Below are positions 28,187 to 37,831 of a DNA stretch of 64,000 nucleotides, one piece after another (the first letter of the stretch is position 1; each line of letters starts with the position of its first letter). Source of the stretch: Candidatus Nanopelagicales bacterium (GTDB taxonomy: Bacteria > Actinomycetota > Actinomycetes > S36-B12); the NCBI GenBank assembly GCA_028825115.1, contig JAPKAV010000004.1, positions 1 through 64,000 of the forward strand, read 5' to 3'. The position numbers and the translations under genes are program-made. The notes beneath the pieces are model-generated. The model worked only from the letters and a program-made list of their open reading frames with translations. It was not told the DNA's origin and did no database searches.

Positions 28187-28248
28187 TAAAAGGGGCCGCC
28201 CGCTGGGAGCGACCCCTTTTACAACGAACTATGAGAAGGAACTAGTCA
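28187..28248. terminator. Terminator copy 1, downstream of the DUF805 gene
   Basis: AAAAGGGG (28188-28195) ... CCCCTTTT (28213-28220); sequence recurs at 28793-28850. Confidence 0.7.
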
Positions 28249-28254
28249 ACAGGA

Positions 28255-28617
28255 CTAATTGACGGCCGTAGTGGTGGGCGGACCAAATCGATTGTCACCT
28301 TCGGTGCCTGGTGTTGCCCAGAAAACAATCAACACGATCGAACCGATTAAAGGAACAAACGCAATGAGTATCCACCACCCGGTGCGATCAACATCATGTA
28401 AGCGCCGAAAATATAGACCGAGCATCGGCAATACAAAGCCCAGCCAAACAAGGAAAAATATGATGATGGGGAGACCGGCGAGGCCCACAATGAAATTGAC
28501 AATGAAGATAACCACCGCATAGAACAGAAAGAACCACCAAAATTCTGATCGACTAGCGCGGCCATTGAATTTGGCATAATTCGAGAGACCTGATTTTATC
28601 GCTTCCATATATGACAT
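28255..28617 (-). CDS. DUF805 family membrane protein
   Basis: MSYMEAIKSGLSNYAKFNGRASRSEFWWFFLFYAVV...YFRRLHDVDRTGWWILIAFVPLIGSIVLIVFWATPGTEGDNRFGP. Confidence 0.85.
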   Translation of the reverse strand: MSYMEAIKSGLSNYAKFNGRASRSEFWWFFLFYAVVIFIVNFIVGLAGLPIIIFFLVWLGFVLPMLGLYFRRLHDVDRTGWWILIAFVPLIGSIVLIVFWATPGTEGDNRFGPPTTTAVN

Positions 28618-28792
28618 GAGTGATCCTCCTATGTAGGTCAAAGGGCTTGAGCAGCCTTGTAACCGCGAGACTACCGGTAAATGAACACAAAACCGGCATC
28701 TTATTATTAAACGGAGATGTTTCGCACCACAGCCAGATTCGTGAACGAGCACGTTGGACCGCTGTGGCGGGAGGGCCCAGATCAGTGAAATA

Positions 28793-28852
28793 TAAAAGGG
28801 GCCGCCCACTGGGAGCGACCCCTTTGCACATCAACTATGAGAAAAAATAATT
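28793..28852. terminator. Terminator copy 2, downstream of rplI
   Basis: TAAAAGGGGCCGCCCACTGGGAGCGACCCCTTTG...AACTATGAGAA, near-identical to copy 1. Confidence 0.7.
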
Positions 28853-28853
28853 G

Positions 28854-29300
28854 TTAGTCAGCTGAAACAACAAACTGCACATTGGCGCTTACACCTGGGT
28901 GCACGTCAACTGTTGCGTTGTGATTTCCCAACGTTTTAATCGCGCCAGCCAAGTGCACCTTGCGCTTATCAATTGAAATGTCGCCGGAAGCCTTCACCGC
29001 TGAGGCGATGTCAGCTGTAGTGATTGAACCGAAGAGTTTTCCGGTCGCACCAGCTTTGGCGGGAACTACAATTACCAATGATTCAAGTGATTGCTTGATT
29101 TCATTTGCATGATCACGGTCACGGACCTCGCGTACCTTACGGGCACGTTTAATTTGGGTCACCTGCTTCTCGCCACCGCGGGTCCAAGAGATTGCGAAAC
29201 CGCGTGGGAGTAAGAAGTTGCGGCCATAACCATCTTTTACTTCGACAATGTCGCCTGCAGCACCAAGACCGCTGACTTCCTGTGTAAGGATGAGTTTCAT
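28854..29300 (-). CDS. rplI: 50S ribosomal protein L9
   Basis: MKLILTQEVSGLGAAGDIVEVKDGYGRNFLLPRGFA. Confidence 0.97.
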   Translation of the reverse strand: MKLILTQEVSGLGAAGDIVEVKDGYGRNFLLPRGFAISWTRGGEKQVTQIKRARKVREVRDRDHANEIKQSLESLVIVVPAKAGATGKLFGSITTADIASAVKASGDISIDKRKVHLAGAIKTLGNHNATVDVHPGVSANVQFVVSAD

Positions 29301-29318
29301 GTTTACGCTCCTGCTTCT

Positions 29319-29579
29319 TTACCGCGTTGCCGCTGAGTAGGGAAGAAGTGCCATTTCACGGGCATTCTTCACAGCCATGGCAACATCACGCTGATGCTGG
29401 GTGCAGTTACCTGTAACCCGGCGAGCGCGAATCTTGCCTCGATCCGAAACGAATTTACGAAGTAGGTTTACGTCTTTGTAGTCCAGACCCTTTACTTCTT
29501 TTTTGCAGAAGGCGCAGGCTTTGGCCTTCACCATCTTGTTCTTGTCCAACACTTGTTGGCGCTTGTTATCGCGTGCCAT
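29319..29579 (-). CDS. rpsR: 30S ribosomal protein S18
   Basis: [60 protein letters not shown]. Confidence 0.97.
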   Translation of the reverse strand: MARDNKRQQVLDKNKMVKAKACAFCKKEVKGLDYKDVNLLRKFVSDRGKIRARRVTGNCTQHQRDVAMAVKNAREMALLPYSAATR

Positions 29580-29619
29580 TTAATAACTCCTTGAATTTAT
29601 GGTGGGAAATTTAATGTGT

Positions 29620-30090
29620 TTAGAAGGGTGGTTCATCAAAGTTTGCAGTCGGTGCACCAGTTGCCCAGGGATCATCAGCAGGGGCTGCCGATCCACCGCC
29701 GGAGCTAAATCCACCTTCGGAGCGTTGTACCCGAGTGACCTTCGCTGTTGCATAACGCAACGCGGGACCAACGTCCTCGACTTCAACTTCCATAACTGTT
29801 CGTTTTTCACCCTCGCGGGTTTCATAGGAACGCTGCTTCAACCTGCCCGAAACCATTACGCGAGTCCCCTTTGTGAGTGACTCGGCAACATTTTCCGCGT
29901 ACTGGCGCCACACGCTGCATCGCAAGTAAGTCGGGTCCCCGTCTTTCCATTCATTCGTTGCTTTGTCCAAATAACGTGAGTTGGTAGCAACTGTGAATGA
30001 AGCAACAGCGGCGCCGCTTGGGGTGAAGCGCAGTTCAGGATCGTTGGTCAAGTTCCCAATGACCGTCACATTGATATCCCCGGCTGCCAT
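29620..30090 (-). CDS. ssb: Single-stranded DNA-binding protein
   Basis: [36 protein letters not shown]...[18 protein letters not shown] acidic tail. Confidence 0.97.
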   Translation of the reverse strand: MAAGDINVTVIGNLTNDPELRFTPSGAAVASFTVATNSRYLDKATNEWKDGDPTYLRCSVWRQYAENVAESLTKGTRVMVSGRLKQRSYETREGEKRTVMEVEVEDVGPALRYATAKVTRVQRSEGGFSSGGGSAAPADDPWATGAPTANFDEPPF

Positions 30091-30398
30091 TAGGAAGCCT
30101 TAACGGGAGTGGACCAGTTGGGGCGAATCACCTTGGTGCGAACGACAGCTTCGTTTAGTGATAGTTGGCGATCCAGTTCGGCGACTGCTTCCGGGGTCGA
30201 GATCAACTCGATTACCGCGTAGTAGCCCTCGGTCTTGTGGTTGATTTCGTAGGAGAAGCGGCGCTTGCCCCAGAAATCTACTTTTTCAACAGTGCCACCA
30301 TCGGCCTTGATCACATTGAGGAATGTATCGAGACTGGGGGCAATTGTTTTTTCTTCGAGTTCAGAGTCCAGAATGACCATGACTTCGTATTTACGCAT
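30090..30398 (-). CDS. rpsF: 30S ribosomal protein S6
   Basis: [30 protein letters not shown]...[23 protein letters not shown]. Confidence 0.96.
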   Translation of the reverse strand: MRKYEVMVILDSELEEKTIAPSLDTFLNVIKADGGTVEKVDFWGKRRFSYEINHKTEGYYAVIELISTPEAVAELDRQLSLNEAVVRTKVIRPNWSTPVKAS

Positions 30399-30450
30399 GT
30401 ATTAACCCACCTCCTTCGGACTAAACGGCCACGGCATTTCCGTGACAGGA
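30399..30450 (-). promoter_or_regulatory. Possible rpsF leader (S6:S18-type autoregulatory element)
   Basis: Minus strand CACGGAAATGCCGTG hairpin (30430-30444) followed by GTCCGAAGGAGGTGG before the rpsF start. Confidence 0.4.
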
Positions 30451-30662
30451 GGATTAATGCCCCCTTAGAGTAGCCGCTACAGGCTCTAGCTCCACAAGGG
30501 GTCGCTATTCGCTAATGCTGGCGAGATCCCTAATGGTCACACACCCGGTCTGAGAACCGTAATTCTGGACTCCTGGTGTGGGTACCAATGGGAACTGAAT
30601 CCAATTTTCGAAGGGGTTGCGTGTGTAAGGATCGCTTCCACGGGAGGCAATAGGCTGACGGC

Positions 30663-31451
30663 GTGCGTATTGCAACCTGGAATCTGAACTCGGTGGGCGC
30701 CCGACTTGATCGGTTAGTGGAGTGGCTCCACAGCGCTCAACCCGATGTGGTGGCATTGCAAGAGTTAAAATGCACCGACGAGGCGTTCCCACACCTCCCG
30801 ATTCAAGTAGCGGGCTACGAAGCCGTCACCCATGGCACCGGCCGTTGGAATGGTGTTGCGATTCTCTCTCGGGTTGGCGCTACCGACGTTGTTCGCGGTT
30901 TAGTTGGCCAACCTGATTTCGACGGGGTTGCTGAGCCTCGGGCAATTGGAGCCACCTGCAATGGTTTGCGGGTCTGGAGTGTCTACTGCCCCAATGGTCG
31001 CGAACCAAGCCATGATCACTACAAGTACAAGTTAAAATGGTTCACAGCGTTGAATGTAACCATGGAATCTGAAATGGTTACCAGTCCTGATCTACCGTTC
31101 GCTGTGATTGGTGACTACAACATCGCTCCGACTGACGCAGACGTGTGGAACATCGAAAAATTTGTTGATTCAACACATGTGACACCGGCTGAGCGAGCAG
31201 CGTTAACCGATCTTGAAGCTTTGGGTTTGATTGAAACTATGCCGCGATCGCTTAAGGGTGAACCCTACACATTCTGGGACTATCGCAGTGGTTCCTTCCA
31301 CCGTGGTTGGGGGATGCGGATTGACCTTGTCTATGGGAATCAGGTGTTCACGTCCCTAGTGCAGGATTCATATGTTGATCGCGACGCACGTAAGGGAAAA
31401 GGCGCCTCCGATCATGCACCGGTTGTTGTTGATTTGGGTTTCCCCGTATGA
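30663..31451 (+). CDS. xth: Exodeoxyribonuclease III
   Basis: VRIATWNLNSVGARLDRLVEWLHSAQPDVVALQELKC...GDYNIAPTDADVW...RIDLVYGNQ...SDHAPVVVDL. Confidence 0.93.
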   Translation: MRIATWNLNSVGARLDRLVEWLHSAQPDVVALQELKCTDEAFPHLPIQVAGYEAVTHGTGRWNGVAILSRVGATDVVRGLVGQPDFDGVAEPRAIGATCNGLRVWSVYCPNGREPSHDHYKYKLKWFTALNVTMESEMVTSPDLPFAVIGDYNIAPTDADVWNIEKFVDSTHVTPAERAALTDLEALGLIETMPRSLKGEPYTFWDYRSGSFHRGWGMRIDLVYGNQVFTSLVQDSYVDRDARKGKGASDHAPVVVDLGFPV

Positions 31452-32563
31452 GACGTGAAGTCCGGCGGATTAGTGCCGAGCAGCATTCAGAGTTCCTAGA
31501 TGGTGTCATTGCTTCTGGATCCACTTCGGTCTCGTTTTTGCAATTACCCAAATGGGGTAATGTCAAGGTGGGTTGGCGACCAGAGTCGGTTGGTTGGTTT
31601 CAGGACTCCACACTTGTGGGCGTGGCCTTGGTGTTGTATCGCCCGATTCCAAAATTGCCGCAGCGTTCGTTCGCATACATTCCCGAGGGTCCGGTAATTG
31701 ATTGGGAAAGTGGTGATCTTTCTTCGTGGTTGCCACCTTTGGTCTCGCACGTTAAGGGTCGTGGCGCATTTCAATTAAAGATAGGTCCGCCGGTTCCAGT
31801 AAAGCAATGGGATGCGCACACAATTAAGGCCGCAATTGGTGCGAAACCTGTCCTGAGTGAGGTGAATCCGGATCGAAAGTTTGCACATGCTGAGCAAGTA
31901 ATCGAATCATTGGAGTCAATGAGATTCGTCCAAGAGGAAAACGTTGGTTCCGGTTTTGGGGACGTGCAACCACGATATATTTTCCAAGTCCCACTCGCTG
32001 GTCGCACTGAAGAAGATGTCTTCGCCGGATTCAATCAATTATGGCGGAGAAATATCCGTAAGGCCGAAAAATCTGGTGTTGAAGTGAACCTGGGAACTCG
32101 GAAAGACTTGCCTTTTTTTTATGAGATCTATGTGGAAACGGCTGAACGTGATGGGTTCACTCCGCGGGGCTTGGTCTATTTCGAACGCATGTGGGATGAG
32201 CTCGGTGACCACTTCAGTTTGCATGTGGCTCGCTACTCCGGCCATGTCGCCGCGGCCACAATCATGATCACGGTGGGTGGTCATGCTTGGTACTCATACG
32301 GGGCATCCACGACAGCCGATCGGGATGTTCGTCCCAGTAATGCCTTGCAATGGTCCATGATCAAGAGTGCAATTTTTTCGGGTTGCCGGATTTACGATCT
32401 CAGGGGAATTTCTCACACCTTGGACCGCTCAGATCACCTGTTCGGACTGTTGTCTTTCAAATTGGGTTCGGGGGGTTTCGCTCAAGAATATGTTGGTGAG
32501 TGGGACTGTGTGATTCGTAAGTCTTGGGCTCGCGCTTTTTCGATCTACCAGCGGCGAGGCTAG
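31448..32563 (+). CDS. FemAB/FemX-like peptidoglycan bridge aminoacyltransferase
   Basis: FLQLPKWGNVKVGW; RNIRKAEKSGVEV; YGASTTADRDVRPSNALQWSMIKSAIFSGCRIYDLRGI. Confidence 0.85.
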   Translation: MRREVRRISAEQHSEFLDGVIASGSTSVSFLQLPKWGNVKVGWRPESVGWFQDSTLVGVALVLYRPIPKLPQRSFAYIPEGPVIDWESGDLSSWLPPLVSHVKGRGAFQLKIGPPVPVKQWDAHTIKAAIGAKPVLSEVNPDRKFAHAEQVIESLESMRFVQEENVGSGFGDVQPRYIFQVPLAGRTEEDVFAGFNQLWRRNIRKAEKSGVEVNLGTRKDLPFFYEIYVETAERDGFTPRGLVYFERMWDELGDHFSLHVARYSGHVAAATIMITVGGHAWYSYGASTTADRDVRPSNALQWSMIKSAIFSGCRIYDLRGISHTLDRSDHLFGLLSFKLGSGGFAQEYVGEWDCVIRKSWARAFSIYQRRG

Positions 32564-32598
32564 GCAGCAGATTGCTGTGATCCTGACATGATTGTTGA

Positions 32599-33732
32599 GT
32601 GGCTTTCACCCTCAACATAAATGGCGACAAATGGCGCACTCACTTGCGCTCTGTTGTCAATGCAATCACTACCGCTAGCGGCACTTCACCTGTTCCGGTA
32701 GTCAAAGGAAATGGTTACGGAATTGGCCAAGAATTACTAGGTGCAACCGCCATGGAACTTGGTGCTGACACGATTGCGGTGGGAACCGTATTTGAAATTG
32801 AGTCAGTTGTCAGTGTCACCCAAGGTGACATTGTCGTGCTTCAACCATTTGATTCACGTGACGCCGGGGCCGCTGCTAAATGGTCGGAAATCAGCAAGAA
32901 ATTTTATTCCGGTCGCATTATTCGCACCGTTGCAAGTCTTGAGGCGCTTAATGAACTAATCACCGGATCTAGCGGTGTCCGCGTTATCATTGAGGCCCGC
33001 AGTTCTATGGTTCGTTTTGGTCTGACAGAACCCGAACTTATTGGCGCCCTGGGAAACACCGATATTCGAGCCGCACTTGCGACTGGGCAGTTTTTTATCG
33101 AGGGGATTTCAGTCCACCTTCCCATTGAGCGTTCATCCCCTGATTCACATGCCGTTGAAGTCATGCGATGGGCTGGGTTGTGGGAAGCGGAGACCGCAGT
33201 CTGGGAGGGCCACTCGCCCCCAGCCTCTGTTATATGGGTTTCCCATTGCAGTGACGCCGAACTTTCAACTATCCGCCAGAGCGTAAGCGAATTGATCGTT
33301 CGAATGCGTGTAGGAACTCGACTATGGCTCGGTGATCGCTCCGCACTTTCTGCGTCGGGCACGGTGTTAGCTGTCCACCCACTTTCTGAAGGTGTGAAGG
33401 TTGGCTACCGTCAACGAAGAGCCGGAAAAAATGCCACATTGGTTGTGGTGAGTGGAGGTACCGCCAACGGGATTGGTTTAAGTGCGCCTTCTCCCACCAC
33501 TTCCCTGCGCCAACGAGTTACTTCATTTGGAGTTGGTGCACTCGATGCGGCCGGTAGATCGATGTCTCCATTTAGTCTGGGGGGGAAACAAAGGTGGTTC
33601 GCCGAACCCCCACACCAACATGTTTCAATGCTGTGGTTGAACAACGAATCTGTCCTACCGCGTGTTGGTGCTCAGGTGAGCGCTGAGGTTCGATTTACAA
33701 CCTCACGTTTTGACGCTGTCTTTGTTGACTGA
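32599..33732 (+). CDS. Alanine racemase N-domain (PLP fold III) protein
   Basis: PVPVVKGNGYGIGQELLGATAMELGADTIAVGTVFEIE with PLP-lysine context; the C-terminus does not look like classical Alr. Confidence 0.75.
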   Translation: MAFTLNINGDKWRTHLRSVVNAITTASGTSPVPVVKGNGYGIGQELLGATAMELGADTIAVGTVFEIESVVSVTQGDIVVLQPFDSRDAGAAAKWSEISKKFYSGRIIRTVASLEALNELITGSSGVRVIIEARSSMVRFGLTEPELIGALGNTDIRAALATGQFFIEGISVHLPIERSSPDSHAVEVMRWAGLWEAETAVWEGHSPPASVIWVSHCSDAELSTIRQSVSELIVRMRVGTRLWLGDRSALSASGTVLAVHPLSEGVKVGYRQRRAGKNATLVVVSGGTANGIGLSAPSPTTSLRQRVTSFGVGALDAAGRSMSPFSLGGKQRWFAEPPHQHVSMLWLNNESVLPRVGAQVSAEVRFTTSRFDAVFVD

Positions 33733-35009
33733 TCATTCCGCGAGGAAATGTCAAAAACAATCCATAGCGCAAAGTACACAGTTACCGCAATGTGCACGAA
33801 GGTTGCTGCGGCATACCATTCTGGGGTAAGAGTTTTCGCGTCATCGATTCCATAGCCAGCTAGAAACCACCAGATCGCTGCGAAGTAGATAACCTCGCCG
33901 TACTGCCAGATCAGAAAGTCCCGCCAATTTGGTCGGGCCAAGACGGCAAGTGGAACTAGCCAAAGAACGTATTGCGGCGAATAGACCTTGTTGGTGATTA
34001 CGAAAGCAGCAAGAATGAGGAATGAAATCTGTGCAATTGTTGGCACGGTGGGCGCTTTTTTCACCAGGAACATGATCGCTAAAAGTAAAATAGTGAATAG
34101 CGCGGTCGAAGTAAAATTGAGCAGGTTCTCCGGAATTGTAGGCAACCCAATTTGGGTGATGGCGTACCAGAAAGATCCGAAGTCAATTGCTCGACTGAAG
34201 TTGAATGTGTAGAAAGCCGCCCAGCCTTCAAAGTGTGCGATTGCGAATGGGATGTTAATTGCAAGGAAGGTCCCAATTGTTGTCACAATCATGATAAGTG
34301 TGGGCCTCCAGGATGCCGTTCGCCACGCTAAAAACACAAAAGCTACCAGCAAGAAAACCGGATAAAATTTAGAGACAATTGCTAAACCAAGGAAAACTCC
34401 CGTAAAAAGGGCTTTGTCTTTTGACCACGCCAAGAATGCAAGCGCAACCAGAGCAATTGGGACGAGGTCCCAGTTGATTGTTGACGCAAGGATCATGGTG
34501 GGTGCAAGAACCACCATCGCTGCCCGCCACGGATATCTTGGTTGGGTTAACGCGGTTGCAATCACTGTGATCACAAATGGGATAAACAACAACACGATAT
34601 TTACGTCAAAAAATGCTCGGTAGCCATCGGGGTAAAATGAAGTGACCCACCCAGTCAGGACGGCGGCGATATACATGAAGATTCCAGTACCCACTGGATA
34701 CTCCAGATAGATACCGTTTGACCCAGATTGAAGATAAGGAAAGATACCCTCCATAAACCCGCGGTCCCCGTAAAGCGCGGGTATGTCGGAATAGCACAGG
34801 TGCATGTATCGCTGCGGATCTATCCATCCATCCATAACACATGAGAAGTCGAGTAAATAGCCAATTGAATAGGTGACGGCTGCCAAAACAATCAACACGT
34901 AAAGCGGTGGTAAAAGTGTGTAGCCCCTATTCGCGAGCTGACCAAATGGCCCACCCACACGCTCAGAGATTTTTGATTCGCTCACGGGTGGATTATGGTC
35001 TGCCTTCAT
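33672..35009 (-). CDS. GT87/DUF2029-type membrane glycosyltransferase-like protein
   Basis: Multi-pass membrane protein; DRGFMEGIFPYLQSGSNGIYLEYPVGTGIFMY; NKVYSPQYVLWLVPLAVLARPNWR; lies beside the PBP gene. Confidence 0.78.
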   Translation of the reverse strand: MKADHNPPVSESKISERVGGPFGQLANRGYTLLPPLYVLIVLAAVTYSIGYLLDFSCVMDGWIDPQRYMHLCYSDIPALYGDRGFMEGIFPYLQSGSNGIYLEYPVGTGIFMYIAAVLTGWVTSFYPDGYRAFFDVNIVLLFIPFVITVIATALTQPRYPWRAAMVVLAPTMILASTINWDLVPIALVALAFLAWSKDKALFTGVFLGLAIVSKFYPVFLLVAFVFLAWRTASWRPTLIMIVTTIGTFLAINIPFAIAHFEGWAAFYTFNFSRAIDFGSFWYAITQIGLPTIPENLLNFTSTALFTILLLAIMFLVKKAPTVPTIAQISFLILAAFVITNKVYSPQYVLWLVPLAVLARPNWRDFLIWQYGEVIYFAAIWWFLAGYGIDDAKTLTPEWYAAATFVHIAVTVYFALWIVFDISSRNDQSTKTASKREVVNRTSALT

Positions 35010-37194
35010 CAATCGGTTGATCCGTTGGTGCCGGCTCGGGGCCAAACTCGTTTATCGGCTGCTCTACCGGTGCAGGATCTACCGGTGCAGGATCTACCGG
35101 TGCAGGATCTACCGGTGCAGGATCTACCGGTGCAGGATCTGCTCCGGTGTTCTCGGGGCCAAACTCGTTAACAACTTCAGGGATTGGGCAGCCTAGAGGA
35201 ATCTCTTCAAGATCTGTCTCAATAAAGTCCGGGCATTCAATCGGCGTCAGGGCCTCATCCGGTGGTGCTTGGAAGTCAACCACCGGCTGCTTTTTGAGTG
35301 AGTCCCTCATGAAAGCGGTCCAGATTGCGGCCGGGAAGGAGCCACCGGTAACAGTGCTTAATCCACCGGTCCCCGACATTGAGATTGGCATGCCACTTGA
35401 GTCCTCTTTTGCCATGAGGACAGCTGCGGAGATTTGTGGGGTGTATCCGGCAAACCAAGCACTCTTGTTGTCGTCAGTTGTTCCGGTCTTAGCTGCCGCC
35501 GGACGATCAAGGGCGAGAGCGGCTTTAGCTGTCCCACTTGTGACAACTTTGTTCAGACTGTAATTAACTGTATTGGCGACGTCGACACCAAACGCTGTAG
35601 TTAGTGAAGGCTCGTATTGATAAATCAATCCACCGTTGGGACCGAAAACTTGCTTAATGAATGTGGTGCTGCTTCGAACCCCTTCGTTGGCAAATGTCGC
35701 ATACGCGTTCGCCATGTCTAAGCCGGATGGTGATCCTGTACCCAGAACAAATGTGAGGTCGGGTGATTCAAGGTTGAGGCCTGGAGTTGTCTCTGGGATG
35801 CCCGCGGCAAGTGCTGCGTCCGCGACATTACGGACTCCTATTTTCGAGGTGAGTTCAACATAAGCAGAGTTGATGCTCAGTTCGGTTGCTTGTAATAAAG
35901 ACACAACACCATAAGAATTATCTCCGTAGTTATTTAACGTGTAATCATTTACGGTTGTTGGGGAGTTTCCATTCCAAAGCGAATTTAGGGGTAAACCTTG
36001 TTCGAGCGCTGATGCCAGTGCGAATGGTTTGAATGTGGAACCTGCCTGAGCGAACTGTCGCGTTGCGTTATTGATCTGATCGGTAATAAAGTCTGTACCG
36101 CCGTAGATAGCGAGCACCTCACCGCTACCAGGCCTTACGGCCGCGAGTCCTATTCGCAATCCTTCAGTTTGTGAAGTTGGTCCTTGTTTTTTTACCGCGC
36201 GTTGTGCGGAGCGTTGAGCCTTACGGTTAAAGGAACTTACAATTTTCAGGCCTCCTCGTTGAATTTCTGTTTCCGTATAACCTTGGGCCAGTAACTGTTG
36301 CTCAACTGCAGTGAGTAGAAAGCCGACCTGACCGCCAAGTCGGTCTTTTTGCTTAAAAGGAATAATCTCAGGAAAACTTGCCGCATCACGTTGAGCCTGA
36401 GTGATATCACCTAGGCTCAGCATGGAGTCCAAGACGTAGGACCACCGTGCTCTGAGACCACTGATATTTTCTTCGGGGTTAAGACCGGACGGTGATTTAA
36501 TTACTGATGCGAGCACGGCACCTTCTGTGTAATCAAGTTCATTGATCGACTTGTTAAAGTAAGCGACCGCCGCTGCTTCGATTCCATTTGCATTTCTACC
36601 GAAGTAAATCGTGTTGAGATAGTCTTCAAGGATTTGTTCTTTGGAGATTACTGTTTCCAATTTGAAGGCAAGCAGTGCTTCATTTATTTTGCGTTTCCAA
36701 GTGCGGTTCTGGGTAAGGAAAGCGATCTTGGCGTACTGCTGGGTGATTGTCGATCCACCTTGTGTGCTTCCCCCGGTTAAGTTATTGAGTGCGGCGCGAG
36801 CAATGCCAATCGGTGAAATTCCACCGTGGTTATAAAAGTCTCGGTCTTCAGCTGCAAGGACTGCTTGTTGTATATCGACCGGAATGTCCGCTATGAGGAC
36901 TGACCGCCGAGTGGACTCACCCAGTCGCCCGATTTCATTTGACCCGCCCGAGTAATAGACCACAGTGGCTTCGCTTGTGGCCAGGTCATTCGGACTCGGT
37001 ACTTCGGTGCGAGTCAAAACGACGGCTAAGAATGTTGCACCAATGGCTGTAAGGAAGACCAATGTCCACAAGATCCGGCTTATCCAGCGGCGGCGCCACA
37101 AAGGCCTGCGCTGCTCGTTAGAGATGCTCCGCTTAGCCGGCTTCTTTTTTGCCGTCTTCTTGCTCGCGGAGCCCTTTTGTGTAGGGGAGCTCAC
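34993..37194 (-). CDS. ponA: Bifunctional penicillin-binding protein (class A, PonA-like)
   Basis: AAEDRDFYNHGGISPIGIARAALNNLTGGSTQGGSTITQQYAK transglycosylase; GSTFKPFALA, KTGTTDDNKSAWFAGYTP transpeptidase. GTG at 37194. Confidence 0.93.
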   Translation of the reverse strand: MSSPTQKGSASKKTAKKKPAKRSISNEQRRPLWRRRWISRILWTLVFLTAIGATFLAVVLTRTEVPSPNDLATSEATVVYYSGGSNEIGRLGESTRRSVLIADIPVDIQQAVLAAEDRDFYNHGGISPIGIARAALNNLTGGSTQGGSTITQQYAKIAFLTQNRTWKRKINEALLAFKLETVISKEQILEDYLNTIYFGRNANGIEAAAVAYFNKSINELDYTEGAVLASVIKSPSGLNPEENISGLRARWSYVLDSMLSLGDITQAQRDAASFPEIIPFKQKDRLGGQVGFLLTAVEQQLLAQGYTETEIQRGGLKIVSSFNRKAQRSAQRAVKKQGPTSQTEGLRIGLAAVRPGSGEVLAIYGGTDFITDQINNATRQFAQAGSTFKPFALASALEQGLPLNSLWNGNSPTTVNDYTLNNYGDNSYGVVSLLQATELSINSAYVELTSKIGVRNVADAALAAGIPETTPGLNLESPDLTFVLGTGSPSGLDMANAYATFANEGVRSSTTFIKQVFGPNGGLIYQYEPSLTTAFGVDVANTVNYSLNKVVTSGTAKAALALDRPAAAKTGTTDDNKSAWFAGYTPQISAAVLMAKEDSSGMPISMSGTGGLSTVTGGSFPAAIWTAFMRDSLKKQPVVDFQAPPDEALTPIECPDFIETDLEEIPLGCPIPEVVNEFGPENTGADPAPVDPAPVDPAPVDPAPVDPAPVEQPINEFGPEPAPTDQPIDEGRP
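35064..35138. repeat. 15-bp tandem repeat (5 units) encoding a DPAPV repeat in the PBP C-terminus
   Basis: ctaccggtgcaggat x5, contiguous and apparently identical. Confidence 0.95.
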
Positions 37195-37238
37195 TTGTGT
37201 CCTATCGGGGGAAGGGGACAGATTCAGTCTACCAGGAC

Positions 37239-37757
37239 CTAGTCCAACAGATCTTCTACCGGAATGGGCGGCACGGCGCGCCGTGGAGTTCCATCTCCGA
37301 GTGAAAATGCTCTTAGGAGGTAGTTCCAATGGCAGTCCGGACATACTTCTACGACGTACACGCGAAACTCACCGAATTTGCTGCACATGGCGGGTAATTC
37401 ACTGGCTTTGCGGATTCTTCCGGCATAGGGTCCGAGTTCATCACCGTAGATGTAATTTAATTCCACGAGTTTTTTTCCCTTGCAGGCTGGGCAATTGCCC
37501 GTTGCTTTCTCTCCATGGAACTTTGCGGCCTTGAGGAGATATGGGTCAGCCTCACAAAAATCACTGGTCAGAGCACCACCGCGATGCAGCTTTGTAATAT
37601 CCGCGGCCCGGGAAAGTCCATAATCCACCACATTTCGTGGTTTTTTTGGGTCAGAAACGGGTTCAGGCGATGGTAAAGGCCCTCTTTTAGGTATTTTCTT
37701 GCTTGAATCCCCAAGGGCAACTCGACCACGGACACTTTCCCTGCGCACCTGAGCCAT
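37239..37757 (-). CDS. DUF5318 family protein
   Basis: RNVVDYGLSRAADITKLHRGG...CEADPYLLKAAKFHGEKATGNCPACKGKKLVELNYIYGDELGPYAGRI...VYVVEVCPDCHWNYLLRAF. Confidence 0.87.
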   Translation of the reverse strand: MAQVRRESVRGRVALGDSSKKIPKRGPLPSPEPVSDPKKPRNVVDYGLSRAADITKLHRGGALTSDFCEADPYLLKAAKFHGEKATGNCPACKGKKLVELNYIYGDELGPYAGRIRKASELPAMCSKFGEFRVYVVEVCPDCHWNYLLRAFSLGDGTPRRAVPPIPVEDLLD

Positions 37758-37831
37758 GATCTGAGTATAAACCCATTAAACATTTCGGGGTAACCGCACA
37801 TTAGATATATCGATCCGATATATTGCGCAAC

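Noticed and set aside
30505-30792. 95-aa minus-strand ORF upstream of rpsF.
   Set aside because: No recognisable motif and antisense to the 5' end of the exonuclease III gene.
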